Source: Tropicibacter sp. Alg240-R139 (GTDB lineage: Bacteria; Pseudomonadota; Alphaproteobacteria; Rhodobacterales; Rhodobacteraceae). Taken from it: DNA of 64,000 bases. Of the stretch, positions 43,299 to 54,540 are shown in pieces. Location: positions 132,572 to 196,571 of the forward strand of contig NZ_UNRA01000004.1 of the NCBI RefSeq assembly GCF_900537075.1, in the 5' to 3' direction. The position numbers and the translations under genes are program-made. Each line of letters begins with the position of its first letter. The stretch's first letter is position 1. The notes under the pieces were generated by a model that was not told where the DNA came from, did no database searches, and saw only the letters and a program-made list of their open reading frames with translations.

Positions 43299-43337
43299 GC
43301 ACACATCTTGCGCGACTATTGAAAAGAAGGAAAGCGC

Positions 43338-43832
43338 ATGGAATTCACTGAATTGATGGCCTGGGGTAGCGCCCTTGGCCTTGGAGCGACCTTGCTAACC
43401 GATTGCGTCGGTTTTCTGCGCCAGGGGGTTGCCGCGACACATGGGTTTTATTGCCTGGTTGGGCGATGGGTGGGATCAGTCCACTGTCAGGGGGTGTTTC
43501 ACGATGACATACGCACCACGCCGCCGGTCAGAGCAGAGGCTGCATTGGGGTGGGCTGCTCACATTGGCTTGGGGCTTGTGTTCGGCATGGCGTTCGCTGT
43601 GCTTTTTGGGGCAGCAGCCCTGCGATCGCCCCAAGCCTGGCAGGGTTTGAGCTTTGGTGTGCTGACGGTTCTGGTGCCTTGGCTCATTTTTCAACCGTTC
43701 TTTGGTTGGGGCGTCGCTGTTGCAAGAGCACCAGAGCCATGGAAACTGCGCCTGCGCGGGTTGATCACGCATGCAGTGTTTGGCCTGGGACTTTGGTTGA
43801 GCGCGGTGCTGCTGAACAGGTTGATCACTTGA
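43338..43832 (+). CDS. DUF2938 membrane protein
   Basis: A 164-residue protein with about four hydrophobic segments (GSALGLGATLLTDCVGFL, HIGLGLVFGMAFAVLFGAAA, GLSFGVLTVLVPWLIFQPFF, AVFGLGLWLSAVLL). It matches the DUF2938 pattern. The ATG follows AAGAAGGAA. It probably responds to the divergent MerR regulator; function unknown. Confidence 0.82.
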   Translation: MEFTELMAWGSALGLGATLLTDCVGFLRQGVAATHGFYCLVGRWVGSVHCQGVFHDDIRTTPPVRAEAALGWAAHIGLGLVFGMAFAVLFGAAALRSPQAWQGLSFGVLTVLVPWLIFQPFFGWGVAVARAPEPWKLRLRGLITHAVFGLGLWLSAVLLNRLIT

Positions 43833-43843
43833 TGAGAATGATA

Positions 43844-43877
43844 AAAGCCCCCGCCAAAGTGTGGCGGGGGCTTTATT
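43844..43877. terminator. Strong bidirectional terminator
   Basis: AAAGCCCCCGCC and GGCGGGGGCTTT form a perfect 12-bp stem around AAAGTGT, with A and T runs outside on both sides. It separates the convergent DUF2938 and metY genes. Confidence 0.9.
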
Positions 43878-43906
43878 GTACATACCGATAACTTGGTCGG
43901 CTGGAC

Positions 43907-45199
43907 TTAACCGCAGGCTGCGGCCAGCGCCTTGTCCAGATCGGCGATCAGGTCATCGGCGTCTTCGATCCCGATAGAGATACGCACCACGCCCGGACCT
44001 GCGCCTGCGGCTTCCTGCTGTTCGGGCGTCAGCTGGCGGTGTGTGGTCGAGGCCGAGTGGATGATCAGCGAGCGCGCGTCGCCCAGGTTGGCGACGTGGC
44101 TGAAGATTTCCAGCGAGTTGACCAGCTTGACGCAGGCGTCATAGCCGCCTTTGACCGCAAAGGTGAACAGACCACCAGCGCCGAGCGGATAGTGCTTTTT
44201 GGCGCGGTCGTGATAGGGCGACGACGCCAGACCAGCATAGGTCACGTAGTCGACGCGGTCGTCCTTTTCGAGCCAGGTTGCAACTTTTTCGGCGTTTTCG
44301 ACGTGGCGCTGCATCCGCAGCGACAAGGTTTCGATCCCCATCAGCGTGTAATGCGCCGCCTGCGGGTTCATGGTCATGCCCAGATCACGCAAGCCAATGG
44401 CGATGCCGTGGAAAGTATACGCCAACCCGCCAAACGTTTCGTGGAACCGTAACCCGTGATAGGCGGGCTCGGGCGCGCTGAGCGAGGGGAACTTGTCGCT
44501 GGCCGACCAGTCGAATGTGCCGCTGTCGACGACGCAGCCGCCGGTGACAGTGCCGTTGCCGGTCAGGTATTTGGTGGTTGAATGCACCACCAAGGTCGCG
44601 CCGTGTTCGATCGGGCGGCACAGGTATGGCGTGGCCGAGGTATTGTCGATGATCAGAGGGATGCCAGCAGCGTCGGCCACATCAGCAATCGAACGGATGT
44701 CGGTAACATAGCCGCCCGGGTTGGCGATGGACTCGCCAAAGATCGCACGGGTGTCGTCGTCGATGGCGTCTGCCACCGCCTTGGGGTCGTCGAAGTCGAC
44801 AAACTTGGCCGACCAGCCAAAGCGCTTGATGGTCTGGCTGAACTGCGTGACCGTTCCGCCATACAAGCGGGTCGAGGCGACCACGTTGCGGCCCGGCTCC
44901 ATCAGGGGGAACAGCGCCATGATCTGGGCTGCGTGTCCCGACGAGCAGCAAACCGCGCCAACACCACCTTCAAGCGTGGCGATGCGTTCCTGCAGAACCG
45001 CCACAGTCGGGTTGGTCAGACGCGAATAGATATAGCCCACTTCTTGCAGGTTAAAGAGCGCAGCGGCGTGATCCGCATCGCGGAATACATAAGCGGTGGT
45101 CTGATAGATTGGTGTCTGGCGGGCACCGGTTGCCGGATCGGGCCGGGCACCTGCGTGAATCTGCAATGTATCAAAGCCGTAGGTCGGGCCGTCGGTCAT
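43907..45199 (-). CDS. metY: O-acetylhomoserine aminocarboxypropyltransferase (sulfhydrylase)
   Basis: A 430-residue PLP enzyme of the Cys/Met metabolism family that makes homocysteine from O-acetylhomoserine and sulfide. The PLP lysine is Lys210 in VVHSTTKYLTGNG. N-terminal FDTLQIHAG and RQTPIYQTTAYVF are typical of MetY. ATG at 45199 follows AGGGAGA; the upstream frame extension is not supported. No SAM riboswitch was recognised upstream. Confidence 0.93.
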   Translation of the reverse strand: MTDGPTYGFDTLQIHAGARPDPATGARQTPIYQTTAYVFRDADHAAALFNLQEVGYIYSRLTNPTVAVLQERIATLEGGVGAVCCSSGHAAQIMALFPLMEPGRNVVASTRLYGGTVTQFSQTIKRFGWSAKFVDFDDPKAVADAIDDDTRAIFGESIANPGGYVTDIRSIADVADAAGIPLIIDNTSATPYLCRPIEHGATLVVHSTTKYLTGNGTVTGGCVVDSGTFDWSASDKFPSLSAPEPAYHGLRFHETFGGLAYTFHGIAIGLRDLGMTMNPQAAHYTLMGIETLSLRMQRHVENAEKVATWLEKDDRVDYVTYAGLASSPYHDRAKKHYPLGAGGLFTFAVKGGYDACVKLVNSLEIFSHVANLGDARSLIIHSASTTHRQLTPEQQEAAGAGPGVVRISIGIEDADDLIADLDKALAAACG

Positions 45200-45266
45200 G
45201 GTCAAAGTCTCCCTGGTCAAATTCTTGGCACCAGAGTTAGAGGACAGATGCCGGTTGCACAACCGT

Positions 45267-45575
45267 TCAGGGCGTCCGGTTGAGCGGTGCGATGATCTCG
45301 CTCAGGCGGGGCCAGCTTTGCGGCGCCAAAGGGATGGCGGCCGCAACGTTGATGAATTTCCTGCTGTAGGTGATGATCGAGAATATTGTTCCAGCTGAGG
45401 CCGCCAAAACATGTGCGGCGTACGCCAAATTGAAGATGATCGCCGCTAACAGGACAGAGAGGATGACGCCATAAACCAGCGTCTTGGTGTCCGACAAGTT
45501 CACGGTGAATTTGCGCAAAGCCTGCAAATTGGGGTCGAAATGCAACGCGATCACCAGTTGCAGCACCACCTTCAT
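45267..45575 (-). CDS. Small hydrophobic protein of unknown function
   Basis: A 102-residue protein with one clear membrane segment (about 32-65, LVYGVILSVLLAAIIFNLAY) and an otherwise polar sequence. It starts with ATG 12 bases after the stop of another small membrane gene. I do not recognise a family. Confidence 0.5.
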   Translation of the reverse strand: MKVVLQLVIALHFDPNLQALRKFTVNLSDTKTLVYGVILSVLLAAIIFNLAYAAHVLAASAGTIFSIITYSRKFINVAAAIPLAPQSWPRLSEIIAPLNRTP

Positions 45576-45587
45576 GCAATCCGGCAG

Positions 45588-45812
45588 CTATTGTTCTAGG
45601 AAATCCACCAGCTCCCGCGCCATAAGCACCTCGGCGCTAAGAGATAACACCGGCAATGAGGCATTGCGATCTGCCAGTTCCGCCCCCAAAGCGACCCGGA
45701 TTGTGCCGAGCAAGCACAGTGAGAAGACGTCACGCCCCATAAACCCGTCGATCGCGAATCCGATGAAAAGAGGGATCAAGGTCAGCGGGGCTGTTTTCAG
45801 CACGGTTACCAC
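45588..45812 (-). CDS. Small hydrophobic protein of unknown function
   Basis: A 74-residue frame starting with GTG, with a hydrophobic first half (LIPLFIGFAIDGFMG) and an acidic end. It is followed by the other small membrane gene. It has no recognised domain and a weak ribosome site, so it is a tentative call. Confidence 0.4.
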   Translation of the reverse strand: MVTVLKTAPLTLIPLFIGFAIDGFMGRDVFSLCLLGTIRVALGAELADRNASLPVLSLSAEVLMARELVDFLEQ

Positions 45813-45940
45813 GCAGGTTAGGCGGAATTTCCAACGAAAGACGCGCAGAAGTGTTGAAAGAGAAGGGCTTTTTCTAGCAGCTGAGACAGCTTACCTTTGA
45901 ATGACTATCAGATGGGCGTTACCGATTGCGCGTGCATTAC

Positions 45941-46945
45941 TTACCGCATCCACCATCCGTTGGACTTGATCCGGTTGCGGATCGCTTGTTCTTTGCGCGG
46001 CAAGTTGTCTTGATCAAAGAGCGCACGCACTTTTTGCCCCTTGCTCTGATAGATCATTTTTTTCATCGGCTCGTAGTTCTTGAGAACCTTTTTGATCTTG
46101 TTGGGCGCGGCCACGTTTTCCAGCACATCAATCACATAGTCGCTCTCGCGGGCGTACAGCAGCGGGAAGTTGCGATAATGGCAGCTGACCGTGCCGTCCA
46201 ACATGCCCGGTGGCAGCGTCCGGCGACCGCCCCGGAACGAATGGATCACCAGCGGCAGAGCGACTTGATCCAGCCAGGGGTCAAGGCTTTGACAGATCAA
46301 TTCGGGTGGGGGATCGCGATAGATGCTGGTGGCATATTCCATGAACCGCTGACCGAACTTGTGCGGGCAGGAATAGTAGAAATAGCCGGCATTGAAATAC
46401 AGGTATCGCCCCCAGTATTCGTCCGGCTGGGTCTTGTCCAACGAGCTTTCAAAGTTCAACCCGAACCGATCGTAAAGTGACTTCCATATGGCCGTGTAGC
46501 CGGGGCCATACAGTGTGGGTTCCGGCCACGTACCCTCGCGCCGCATAGATGCGGACGGGCGGTCGAAATTGAACGGAACAGTGCTGACATCGCCGGTGAT
46601 CAGCGTGTCGGTATCAAAGAAGACAAACGGTTCGCCCTTGGGCAGAACACTCAGCGCCTCGATCTTGTTACCGTGCGGATAACTTTCGCCAAAGACCTTG
46701 TTCGAAAAGGGCACAACCTCGGCATCCAGATCGAGCAGGGCCTTGAGAACGTCCACATTGCGGATGCTGGGATCGCCGGTCCATCGCTTGCCCGGCTGCG
46801 GGGTCGCAACAAACAACCGCCCCTGAAACCCAGGCGAGGAATAGCGCAACGAGGCCGCAAACAGCAGCGCCTCATACTGAAGTCTGTTGTTCTGACCAAC
46901 GATCACGATGTTAAACAATTGGCGCGACGCCTGTTTTTTTGCCAT
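45941..46945 (-). CDS. Glycosyltransferase-like protein with DxD motif
   Basis: A 334-residue cytoplasmic protein. It begins FNIVIVGQNNRLQYEALLFA, has the metal-binding pattern FFDTDTLITGD (about 108-118) and a later LDPWLDQVALPLVIHSF. This resembles GT8-like nucleotide-sugar transferases of the cell envelope. The sugar and acceptor are unknown. ATG at 46945 follows AGGTAG. Confidence 0.75.
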   Translation of the reverse strand: MAKKQASRQLFNIVIVGQNNRLQYEALLFAASLRYSSPGFQGRLFVATPQPGKRWTGDPSIRNVDVLKALLDLDAEVVPFSNKVFGESYPHGNKIEALSVLPKGEPFVFFDTDTLITGDVSTVPFNFDRPSASMRREGTWPEPTLYGPGYTAIWKSLYDRFGLNFESSLDKTQPDEYWGRYLYFNAGYFYYSCPHKFGQRFMEYATSIYRDPPPELICQSLDPWLDQVALPLVIHSFRGGRRTLPPGMLDGTVSCHYRNFPLLYARESDYVIDVLENVAAPNKIKKVLKNYEPMKKMIYQSKGQKVRALFDQDNLPRKEQAIRNRIKSNGWWMR

Positions 46946-47082
46946 ACTACCTGAAAGCCGCAATTGAATTTTGAATGTGGCACCTGCTTTTGCAGGCACT
47001 ATAGAACGCGTTGGCCGATCACAAAAGGCCGGAATTCCGACTTAGAAATTCTACGAATTTGGTTCAGCATCTGGTGGTCAAA

Positions 47083-47586
47083 ATGATTGAAATTCTGTTG
47101 TTCCTTGCCGCGGCAGCAGCGCAATCCAACCAAGGGGGCGGGGCGGCTGCGGTCGATGGCCAATCCGCTGAAGCGCCGCCTGCCTTTCTGGCGCCTCAGA
47201 GCAAGCTTGTGGCCGAGCCGCAGGTGCCATCGGGCAAGTTCACCACGGCCATCGAGATCAAGCCGATCCTTGGTGCCACACGGGGGAACTGGATCGGGGT
47301 GCGTGAATATGACGGTCAGGATCTTCTCTATGTGACGCATCTGTGGTCGTGGCGTTGCGGGCTGGTGGAACTGCGCATCGGCATCAATGGGACCGCGCCC
47401 GAGGTCTGGCCACTGCCCACCTGTCACGAGGACGAGCCCGCGCCTAACGCGATCAAGGAACAAGACGGTTTGCCGTACGGCGTTTTTGACCTGGGTTCGG
47501 TTCAGGCAATCGAGGTTCAGCTGACCTATGATGATTTGACGACCGAAAACGCCAGCTTTGAACGGCAGGCCGTTAAGATTCCGTGA
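47083..47586 (+). CDS. Exported hypothetical protein
   Basis: A 167-residue protein with an N-terminal signal-like segment (MIEILLFLAAAAAQS), a Pro/Ala-rich stretch, and a strand-rich domain with two cysteines (WRCGL, PTCHED) that could form a disulfide. It resembles conserved Rhodobacterales periplasmic proteins. Function unknown. Its ribosome site is weak. Confidence 0.7.
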   Translation: MIEILLFLAAAAAQSNQGGGAAAVDGQSAEAPPAFLAPQSKLVAEPQVPSGKFTTAIEIKPILGATRGNWIGVREYDGQDLLYVTHLWSWRCGLVELRIGINGTAPEVWPLPTCHEDEPAPNAIKEQDGLPYGVFDLGSVQAIEVQLTYDDLTTENASFERQAVKIP

Positions 47587-47673
47587 ACACTCTCGCGAGA
47601 CAATTGAACTATGATCCAAGAAAGACGGACAGACCAAGACCCCAATTTACGCTGCCAACCGAAAGGACTGTTG

Positions 47674-48456
47674 ATGTCAGAGCCTCGAGAGATTGCCCCC
47701 AAGCCCCTGGGAAGACGGTGTATTCGAAGTTTGGCGGCCGGCCTTTTATGTTGCATACCGATTTGGGCTGAGGCTCAGGACAATTGGGAATGGCGAATCG
47801 CACCTTATCTATGGGGCACATCCTTGTCCGGGCCGGTGGCCACTGTGCCGGGGTTGCCCCCTGTAGATGTGGATGCCAGCTTCAGCGATATCTTGGATAA
47901 TCTGGATTTTGCCGGGATGGTGGTTGTTCAGGCGCGCAATGGGCGGTGGGGGCTATCAGGCGATGTGCAATACGTCAAACTGAGCGCGGCCAGCGGGCCT
48001 TTGGGGCCAACGTTTGGTCAAGCCAATGCAAAGATTCGCAACACAATTGTGTCGCTCTACGCAGATTATCAAGTGGGCCAAAGCCAGGAGCACGAGCTTT
48101 GGGTTTCAGGCGGGGTCCGACATTGGTCTGTTTCAACCGACCTGTCCCTGACGGCCGGCACCGCCGCCGCACGTACCGCGAACGGATCGGATAGCTGGCT
48201 CGATCCGGTCATAGGCATCTACGGACGCCGCGACATTGGCGAGCGCACCTATGTGTCCGGCTGGGCCTATGTTGGCGGGTTTGGCGCCGGTTCTGACAGT
48301 ATGGTCGATCTGTTCGGCGGCGTTGGATATCAGTTCACGCCGACCACATCAGGCGTTCTGGGCTATCGCTATATGTCAGTGGACCGCTCCAACGGCAGTT
48401 TCCTGTATGATGTCGAACAACAGGGGCCGTTGCTGGGGGTCGTCTTTAATTTCTGA
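47674..48456 (+). CDS. Outer-membrane beta-barrel protein
   Basis: A 260-residue protein with a signal peptide ending AEAQ (about residue 35), amphipathic strands (WEWRIAPYLWGTSLSG, YVKLSAASG, WLDPVIGIYGRRDI) and a C-terminal Phe (VVFNF), as outer-membrane proteins have. ATG at 47674 follows AAAGGA. The substrate or role is unknown. Confidence 0.78.
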   Translation: MSEPREIAPKPLGRRCIRSLAAGLLCCIPIWAEAQDNWEWRIAPYLWGTSLSGPVATVPGLPPVDVDASFSDILDNLDFAGMVVVQARNGRWGLSGDVQYVKLSAASGPLGPTFGQANAKIRNTIVSLYADYQVGQSQEHELWVSGGVRHWSVSTDLSLTAGTAAARTANGSDSWLDPVIGIYGRRDIGERTYVSGWAYVGGFGAGSDSMVDLFGGVGYQFTPTTSGVLGYRYMSVDRSNGSFLYDVEQQGPLLGVVFNF

Positions 48457-48470
48457 CCCCCAACCTAGGC

Positions 48471-49730
48471 TCAAATCAACGCCGTGCTGAGGATCGGGAA
48501 GTAGCTCAGCAAAACCAGCACCACCGCGACCGCCAGCAGGAAGGGCCAAAGGGCGGCAAAGATGGTGAACGGGCGCACCCCGGACATGGCTGACGCGATG
48601 TAAAGGCCCACACCCACGGGTGGCGTCAGCAGGCCGAGAACCAGATTCAGACTTACGACAACCCCAAAATGGAAGGGGTCAATGTTGTAGGTGTTCATCG
48701 CAATCGGCAACAGGATGGGTGTGATCAAAATCAGCGCGGCGATGCCGTCGATCAGCATGCCAACAAATAGCAAGCACAGGTTCACGATCAGCAAAAAGGT
48801 GAACGGGTCCGACGTCACGGTCGAGATGAAGGCCGCCAATTTCTGTGGCAGCTCCTCATAAACGACAACCCAGCCGAACACATTGGCGGCGGCGATCATA
48901 AAGATCACCAGTGAGGAGTTTGTGGCCGTGCGTACAAACAGCTGACCCAGATTGCGCGGGGTGATTTCGCGGTAGAATAGCCACCCAACAGCAAAGGCGA
49001 TGAGCGAGGCGACAGCGGCGGATTCGGTCGGTGTGGCAATGCCAAACAGGATGCCCCCCACAATGGCGATCGGGATCAGAAAGGCAGGCAGAGCGTTACG
49101 CAGCGCAATGGTCGCTTCGGGCAAGGTCATCCATTCCCCCTTGGGGAAATCCTTGGCCAACCCAATCAAGGCGACGACAACAAAGAACGTGCCCGCCAGA
49201 ATGAGCCCGGGAATGATACCAGCGATGAACATGTCACCAATCGGCAATTGCGCCAGAACGCCGTAGATGACGAACAGCATCGACGGTGGGATCACCGGTG
49301 CCAACAGGCCCCCTGCAGCCGTGGTGGCGGCCGAAAATCCGGGGTCATAGCCCTCTTTTACCATAGCCGGGACCATGGCCCGGCTCATCACAGCGATCTG
49401 GCTGGCGGCCGAGCCGATGATGGCGGCCATGAACATATTGGCCAGCAGGTTGATATAGGCCAGCCCGCCCCGGAACCCGCCCACAAATACCCGCGCCGCG
49501 TGGACCAGACGTTGGGTCATGCCGCCTTCGTTCATCAGCTCTCCGGTAAGGATGAACAGCGGAATCGCCAGCAGGCCATAGTTTTCAACGCCAGAAAAGA
49601 TTTGCTGCGCATAACTGTCATACAGCACCAGATTGCCGCTGTCGTAGATGTACCACAGCGCGGTCAGTGCCAGCACCAAGGCAATAGGGACAGAGCCGAA
49701 CAGCAGAACAAGAAAGAGGAGAGGGGTCAT
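48471..49730 (-). CDS. TRAP transporter large permease (DctM type)
   Basis: The 419-residue 12-helix subunit of a tripartite ATP-independent periplasmic transporter. Family segments include GLLAIPLFILTGELMNEGG and PAMVKEGYDPGFSAATTAA. It starts immediately after the small-permease stop (TAA then ATG). The substrate is probably an organic acid. Confidence 0.93.
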   Translation of the reverse strand: MTPLLFLVLLFGSVPIALVLALTALWYIYDSGNLVLYDSYAQQIFSGVENYGLLAIPLFILTGELMNEGGMTQRLVHAARVFVGGFRGGLAYINLLANMFMAAIIGSAASQIAVMSRAMVPAMVKEGYDPGFSAATTAAGGLLAPVIPPSMLFVIYGVLAQLPIGDMFIAGIIPGLILAGTFFVVVALIGLAKDFPKGEWMTLPEATIALRNALPAFLIPIAIVGGILFGIATPTESAAVASLIAFAVGWLFYREITPRNLGQLFVRTATNSSLVIFMIAAANVFGWVVVYEELPQKLAAFISTVTSDPFTFLLIVNLCLLFVGMLIDGIAALILITPILLPIAMNTYNIDPFHFGVVVSLNLVLGLLTPPVGVGLYIASAMSGVRPFTIFAALWPFLLAVAVVLVLLSYFPILSTALI

Positions 49731-50270
49731 TTACACGGCCTCCACTTGAGATGTCTTGCCGGGGTGCAGCAGGTTGGCACCCGAATGCAGTAGTGCACCA
49801 AGAGTAAAGAGCGGCATCACGAGCCAGATCCAGACCTTTTTCAACCCGATGGTGTTCGTGGGTTCGGCATAGATGAAATTGAACGTCTGGCCCTGGAACG
49901 CCTTCACGTCCCATCCCGCCTGCATCAATTGCAGTGGCATGAACCAGCGCAGGCAGATCCAGACCATCAGGCAGGCAAAGACAAAGATGGTCAGATCGAC
50001 AAAGCGGTTGATCCAAGTGCGGCCCGATGCAGGCAGCATCTCGTTCAGGATCGTGACCGAAATGGCCGAGCGAAAGTGGATCGCGGCGGATGCGGCCAGG
50101 AACGTCATCCAGACCATCGCGTAAATCGCGGCCTCATCGACCCAATAGATCGCGTTGCCTGATGCGCGGGTGATGACGTTGAGAAGGATGAGCCCGGTAA
50201 CCGATGCGGCAAATGCTGCCGCAAAGAAAATCTCGACCCGTGCCCAGAAGTGGGAAGCCCGATAGAGCAT
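49731..50270 (-). CDS. TRAP transporter small permease (DctQ type)
   Basis: A 179-residue protein with four membrane helices and the family motif INVITRASGNAIYWVDEAAIY. It lies between the binding-protein and large-permease genes, as in most TRAP operons. Confidence 0.92.
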   Translation of the reverse strand: MLYRASHFWARVEIFFAAAFAASVTGLILLNVITRASGNAIYWVDEAAIYAMVWMTFLAASAAIHFRSAISVTILNEMLPASGRTWINRFVDLTIFVFACLMVWICLRWFMPLQLMQAGWDVKAFQGQTFNFIYAEPTNTIGLKKVWIWLVMPLFTLGALLHSGANLLHPGKTSQVEAV

Positions 50271-50298
50271 GTGCCTGCCTTTGGTATTTTAAGCAAAC

Positions 50299-50319
50299 GG
50301 GCCGGTGCGTGACCGGCCC
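50299..50319 (-). terminator. Hairpin between dctP- and dctQ-type genes
   Basis: GGGCCGGT and ACCGGCCC form a perfect 8-bp stem around GCGTG, followed on the minus strand by TTTGC. It could end part of the transcripts after the binding-protein gene or protect its mRNA, so that more binding protein than permease is made. Confidence 0.55.
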
Positions 50320-50337
50320 GAGCGCGTATGTCAGAGC

Positions 50338-52344
<2,007 letters not shown>

Positions 52345-52977
52345 ATGCGGATCAATGCCGACTTCACCAAGCGCGTCGCCGTTCACTTTGACGAAGCCGA
52401 GTGGGTGCCATCCCCCTCCGCAGGCGTCGAACGCAAGATGCTGGACCGGATCGGCGAAGAGGTGGCCCGCGCCACCACTATCGTGCGCTTTGCGCCCAGC
52501 AGTGCCTTTGCTGCGCATACCCATGACGGAGGAGAGGAATATCTGGTGCTGGATGGCGTGTTTCAGGACGAGTTGGGTGATTTCCCCACTGGCACATATG
52601 TGCGTAACCCGCCCACCTCCTCCCACACGCCCGCGACAAAGCCGGGGGCGACCATTCTGGTCAAGCTGCACCAGTTCGACCCGGACGACCGGACCGAGGT
52701 GCGCCAACCGATTGCTGGAGAGGGGCGGGTCGATTTGCACCGCGACGCGGTTGAGGATGTGCGGGTTGAACGGTGGGCTGCGGGTGAGGTGGTCGAGTTG
52801 GACGCCGGAGGCGGGCTGGAGGTTTTTGTGCTGTCCGGGAGCTACGTAGAAAGCGGCGAAACTTTCGTCAAATGGGACTGGCTGCGGGTGCCGCCCAACG
52901 GGGCGTTTCGGGCGGTCGCCGGGCCCGATGGGTCCGAAGTTTGGGTGAAATCTGGTCATTTGAACCAAATGATCTGA
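52345..52977 (+). CDS. ChrR-like double-cupin protein
   Basis: A 210-residue protein with two cupin-like halves resembling the C-terminal domain of the ChrR anti-sigma factor. Metal-type residues appear in HTHDGGEEYLVLDG and in SSHTP. The N-terminal zinc anti-sigma domain of ChrR is lacking, and no ECF sigma gene is adjacent, so it is likely an enzyme or sensor rather than an anti-sigma factor. ATG follows AAGGAGAG. Confidence 0.8.
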   Translation: MRINADFTKRVAVHFDEAEWVPSPSAGVERKMLDRIGEEVARATTIVRFAPSSAFAAHTHDGGEEYLVLDGVFQDELGDFPTGTYVRNPPTSSHTPATKPGATILVKLHQFDPDDRTEVRQPIAGEGRVDLHRDAVEDVRVERWAAGEVVELDAGGGLEVFVLSGSYVESGETFVKWDWLRVPPNGAFRAVAGPDGSEVWVKSGHLNQMI

Positions 52978-53046
52978 TCTTTTGCTTATCCCTAACCTGA
53001 TGAAATTTGCAGTAAAACCGGGCCATTGGTCCGGTTTTTTCAATTT

Positions 53047-53063
53047 TTTGACCCTTTGATAAA
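53047..53063 (+). promoter_or_regulatory. Partial RutR-like half-site upstream of preT
   Basis: TTTGACC-CTTT-GATAAA matches the left half of the perfect box at 57167, while the right half is diverged. It lies 73 bases before the preT start. Confidence 0.3.
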
Positions 53064-53064
53064 T

Positions 53065-53080
53065 TTTACCAATTGATAAA
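53065..53080. promoter_or_regulatory. Near-perfect palindrome upstream of preT
   Basis: TTTACCAATTGATAAA is symmetric at 14 of 16 positions and ends 55 bases before the preT ATG. TTGATAAA occurs twice around it. It could be the operator of a regulator other than RutR. Confidence 0.4.
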
Positions 53081-53135
53081 AAATTCAAATGTGGCAGTCT
53101 GGAGGGCAAGAACAACATATCTCAGGGAGAGAGTG

Positions 53136-54470
53136 ATGGCACAGGGCCAGACAGCACCCGGTATCGTGTCCGGGCGGCTATCCAGCGAAGACATTGCCGC
53201 GAACTTTGACGACCTTCACCCGGCGTACGCGCCGCACGAGGCCGCAGTTGCCGCAGATCGTTGCTATTTCTGTTATGACGCGCCGTGTGTGACGGCCTGT
53301 CCCACGGACATCGACATTCCGCTATTCATCCGCCAGATTCAGACGGGACACCCGCAGGCGGCCGCACAGACCATTTTGGATCAGAACATTCTGGGCGGCA
53401 TGTGCGCGCGGGTCTGTCCGACGGAAACACTGTGCGAGGAATCCTGCGTCCGCGAAACAGCCGAAGGCAAGCCGGTCGAGATTGGCCGATTGCAGCGTTA
53501 CGCCACCGACACCGTCATGTCGGCGGGCGTGCATCCGTTCGAACGCGCCGCATCCACCGGCAAGACCGTTGCCGTTGTCGGGGCAGGGCCTGCGGGTCTG
53601 GCCGCTGCGCACCGTCTGGCGATGCTGGGCCATGACGTTGTGATCCACGAGGCGCGTCCAAAGGCGGGCGGGTTAAACGAATTTGGCATCGCCGCCTACA
53701 AAAGCACTGAAAACTACGCCGAGGCCGAGGTCGATTGGTTGCTGAAAATCGGTGGCATCACCATCGAGAACGGCTCGGCTCTGGGGCAGGGCGTGACGCT
53801 GGCGGGTTTGCAAGAGGCGTATGACGCCGTGTTCCTGTCCATCGGTTTGGGCGGCGTAAACGCGCTGCGCGCTGAGGGGGAGGACAAGGATGGTGTGCGC
53901 GACGCGGTCGATTTCATCGCTGATCTGCGCCAGGCCGACGATCTGTCGGCGCTGCCAGTGGGCCGCAATGTCGTGGTGATCGGTGGCGGCATGACAGCGG
54001 TTGACGCCGCCGTGCAGTCGAAACTGCTGGGCGCAGAGAACGTCACCATCGCATACCGCCGGGGCCGCGAGGCCATGGGCGCCAGCCGGTTCGAACAGGA
54101 TTTGGCTGCCTCCAAAGGTGTGAAACTGATGTTCAACGTCCAGCCGGTCGCCGTGCATGGCAACGGGGCTGCGACAGAGATCGAGTTGGAGTATACTTCA
54201 TACACGGGCGGCGAACTGACCGGCACTGGCGAAACTGTCCGCCTGTCCGCTGATCAAGTGTTCAAAGCCATCGGCCAGACGCTTGAGGACGCACCTGGTG
54301 AGCTGACCTTGGACGGTCGCAAGATCGCTGTGACGGGCGCGGGCCGGACCTCGCTAGAACGTGTCTGGGCCGGAGGTGACTGCGCCGCTGGTGGCGACGA
54401 TCTGACCGTGACAGCCGTGGCCGAAGGCCGCGACGCCGCGATGGACATTCACGCCAGCCTGAGCGCTTAA
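53136..54470 (+). CDS. preT: NAD-dependent dihydropyrimidine dehydrogenase, subunit PreT
   Basis: The 444-residue flavoprotein subunit that passes electrons between NAD(H) and PreA. The N-terminal domain has iron-sulfur cysteines (RCYFCYDAPCVTACPTDID, then GGMCARVCPTETLCEESC). The FAD domain starts at VAVVGAGPAGLAAAHRLAML, and a second nucleotide site is at VVVIGGGMTAVDAA. With PreA it reduces uracil and thymine to dihydropyrimidines. ATG at 53136 follows CAGGGAGAGAG. A 70-base gap separates it from preA. Confidence 0.93.
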   Translation: MAQGQTAPGIVSGRLSSEDIAANFDDLHPAYAPHEAAVAADRCYFCYDAPCVTACPTDIDIPLFIRQIQTGHPQAAAQTILDQNILGGMCARVCPTETLCEESCVRETAEGKPVEIGRLQRYATDTVMSAGVHPFERAASTGKTVAVVGAGPAGLAAAHRLAMLGHDVVIHEARPKAGGLNEFGIAAYKSTENYAEAEVDWLLKIGGITIENGSALGQGVTLAGLQEAYDAVFLSIGLGGVNALRAEGEDKDGVRDAVDFIADLRQADDLSALPVGRNVVVIGGGMTAVDAAVQSKLLGAENVTIAYRRGREAMGASRFEQDLAASKGVKLMFNVQPVAVHGNGAATEIELEYTSYTGGELTGTGETVRLSADQVFKAIGQTLEDAPGELTLDGRKIAVTGAGRTSLERVWAGGDCAAGGDDLTVTAVAEGRDAAMDIHASLSA

Positions 54471-54540
54471 GCCGCGCCGCTGGATGTGAGTATGTATGAC
54501 ATGATGAAGGTGCAAGATTTGCATCAGAAAGGCCGGACAA

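Noticed and set aside
45200-45266. SAM-II or similar riboswitch before metY
   Set aside because: The leader lacks the conserved SAM-II blocks and a convincing pseudoknot.
46999-47637. Long minus-strand frame opposite the exported protein gene
   Set aside because: It is a shadow frame; the plus-strand frame has a signal peptide and a protein-like composition.
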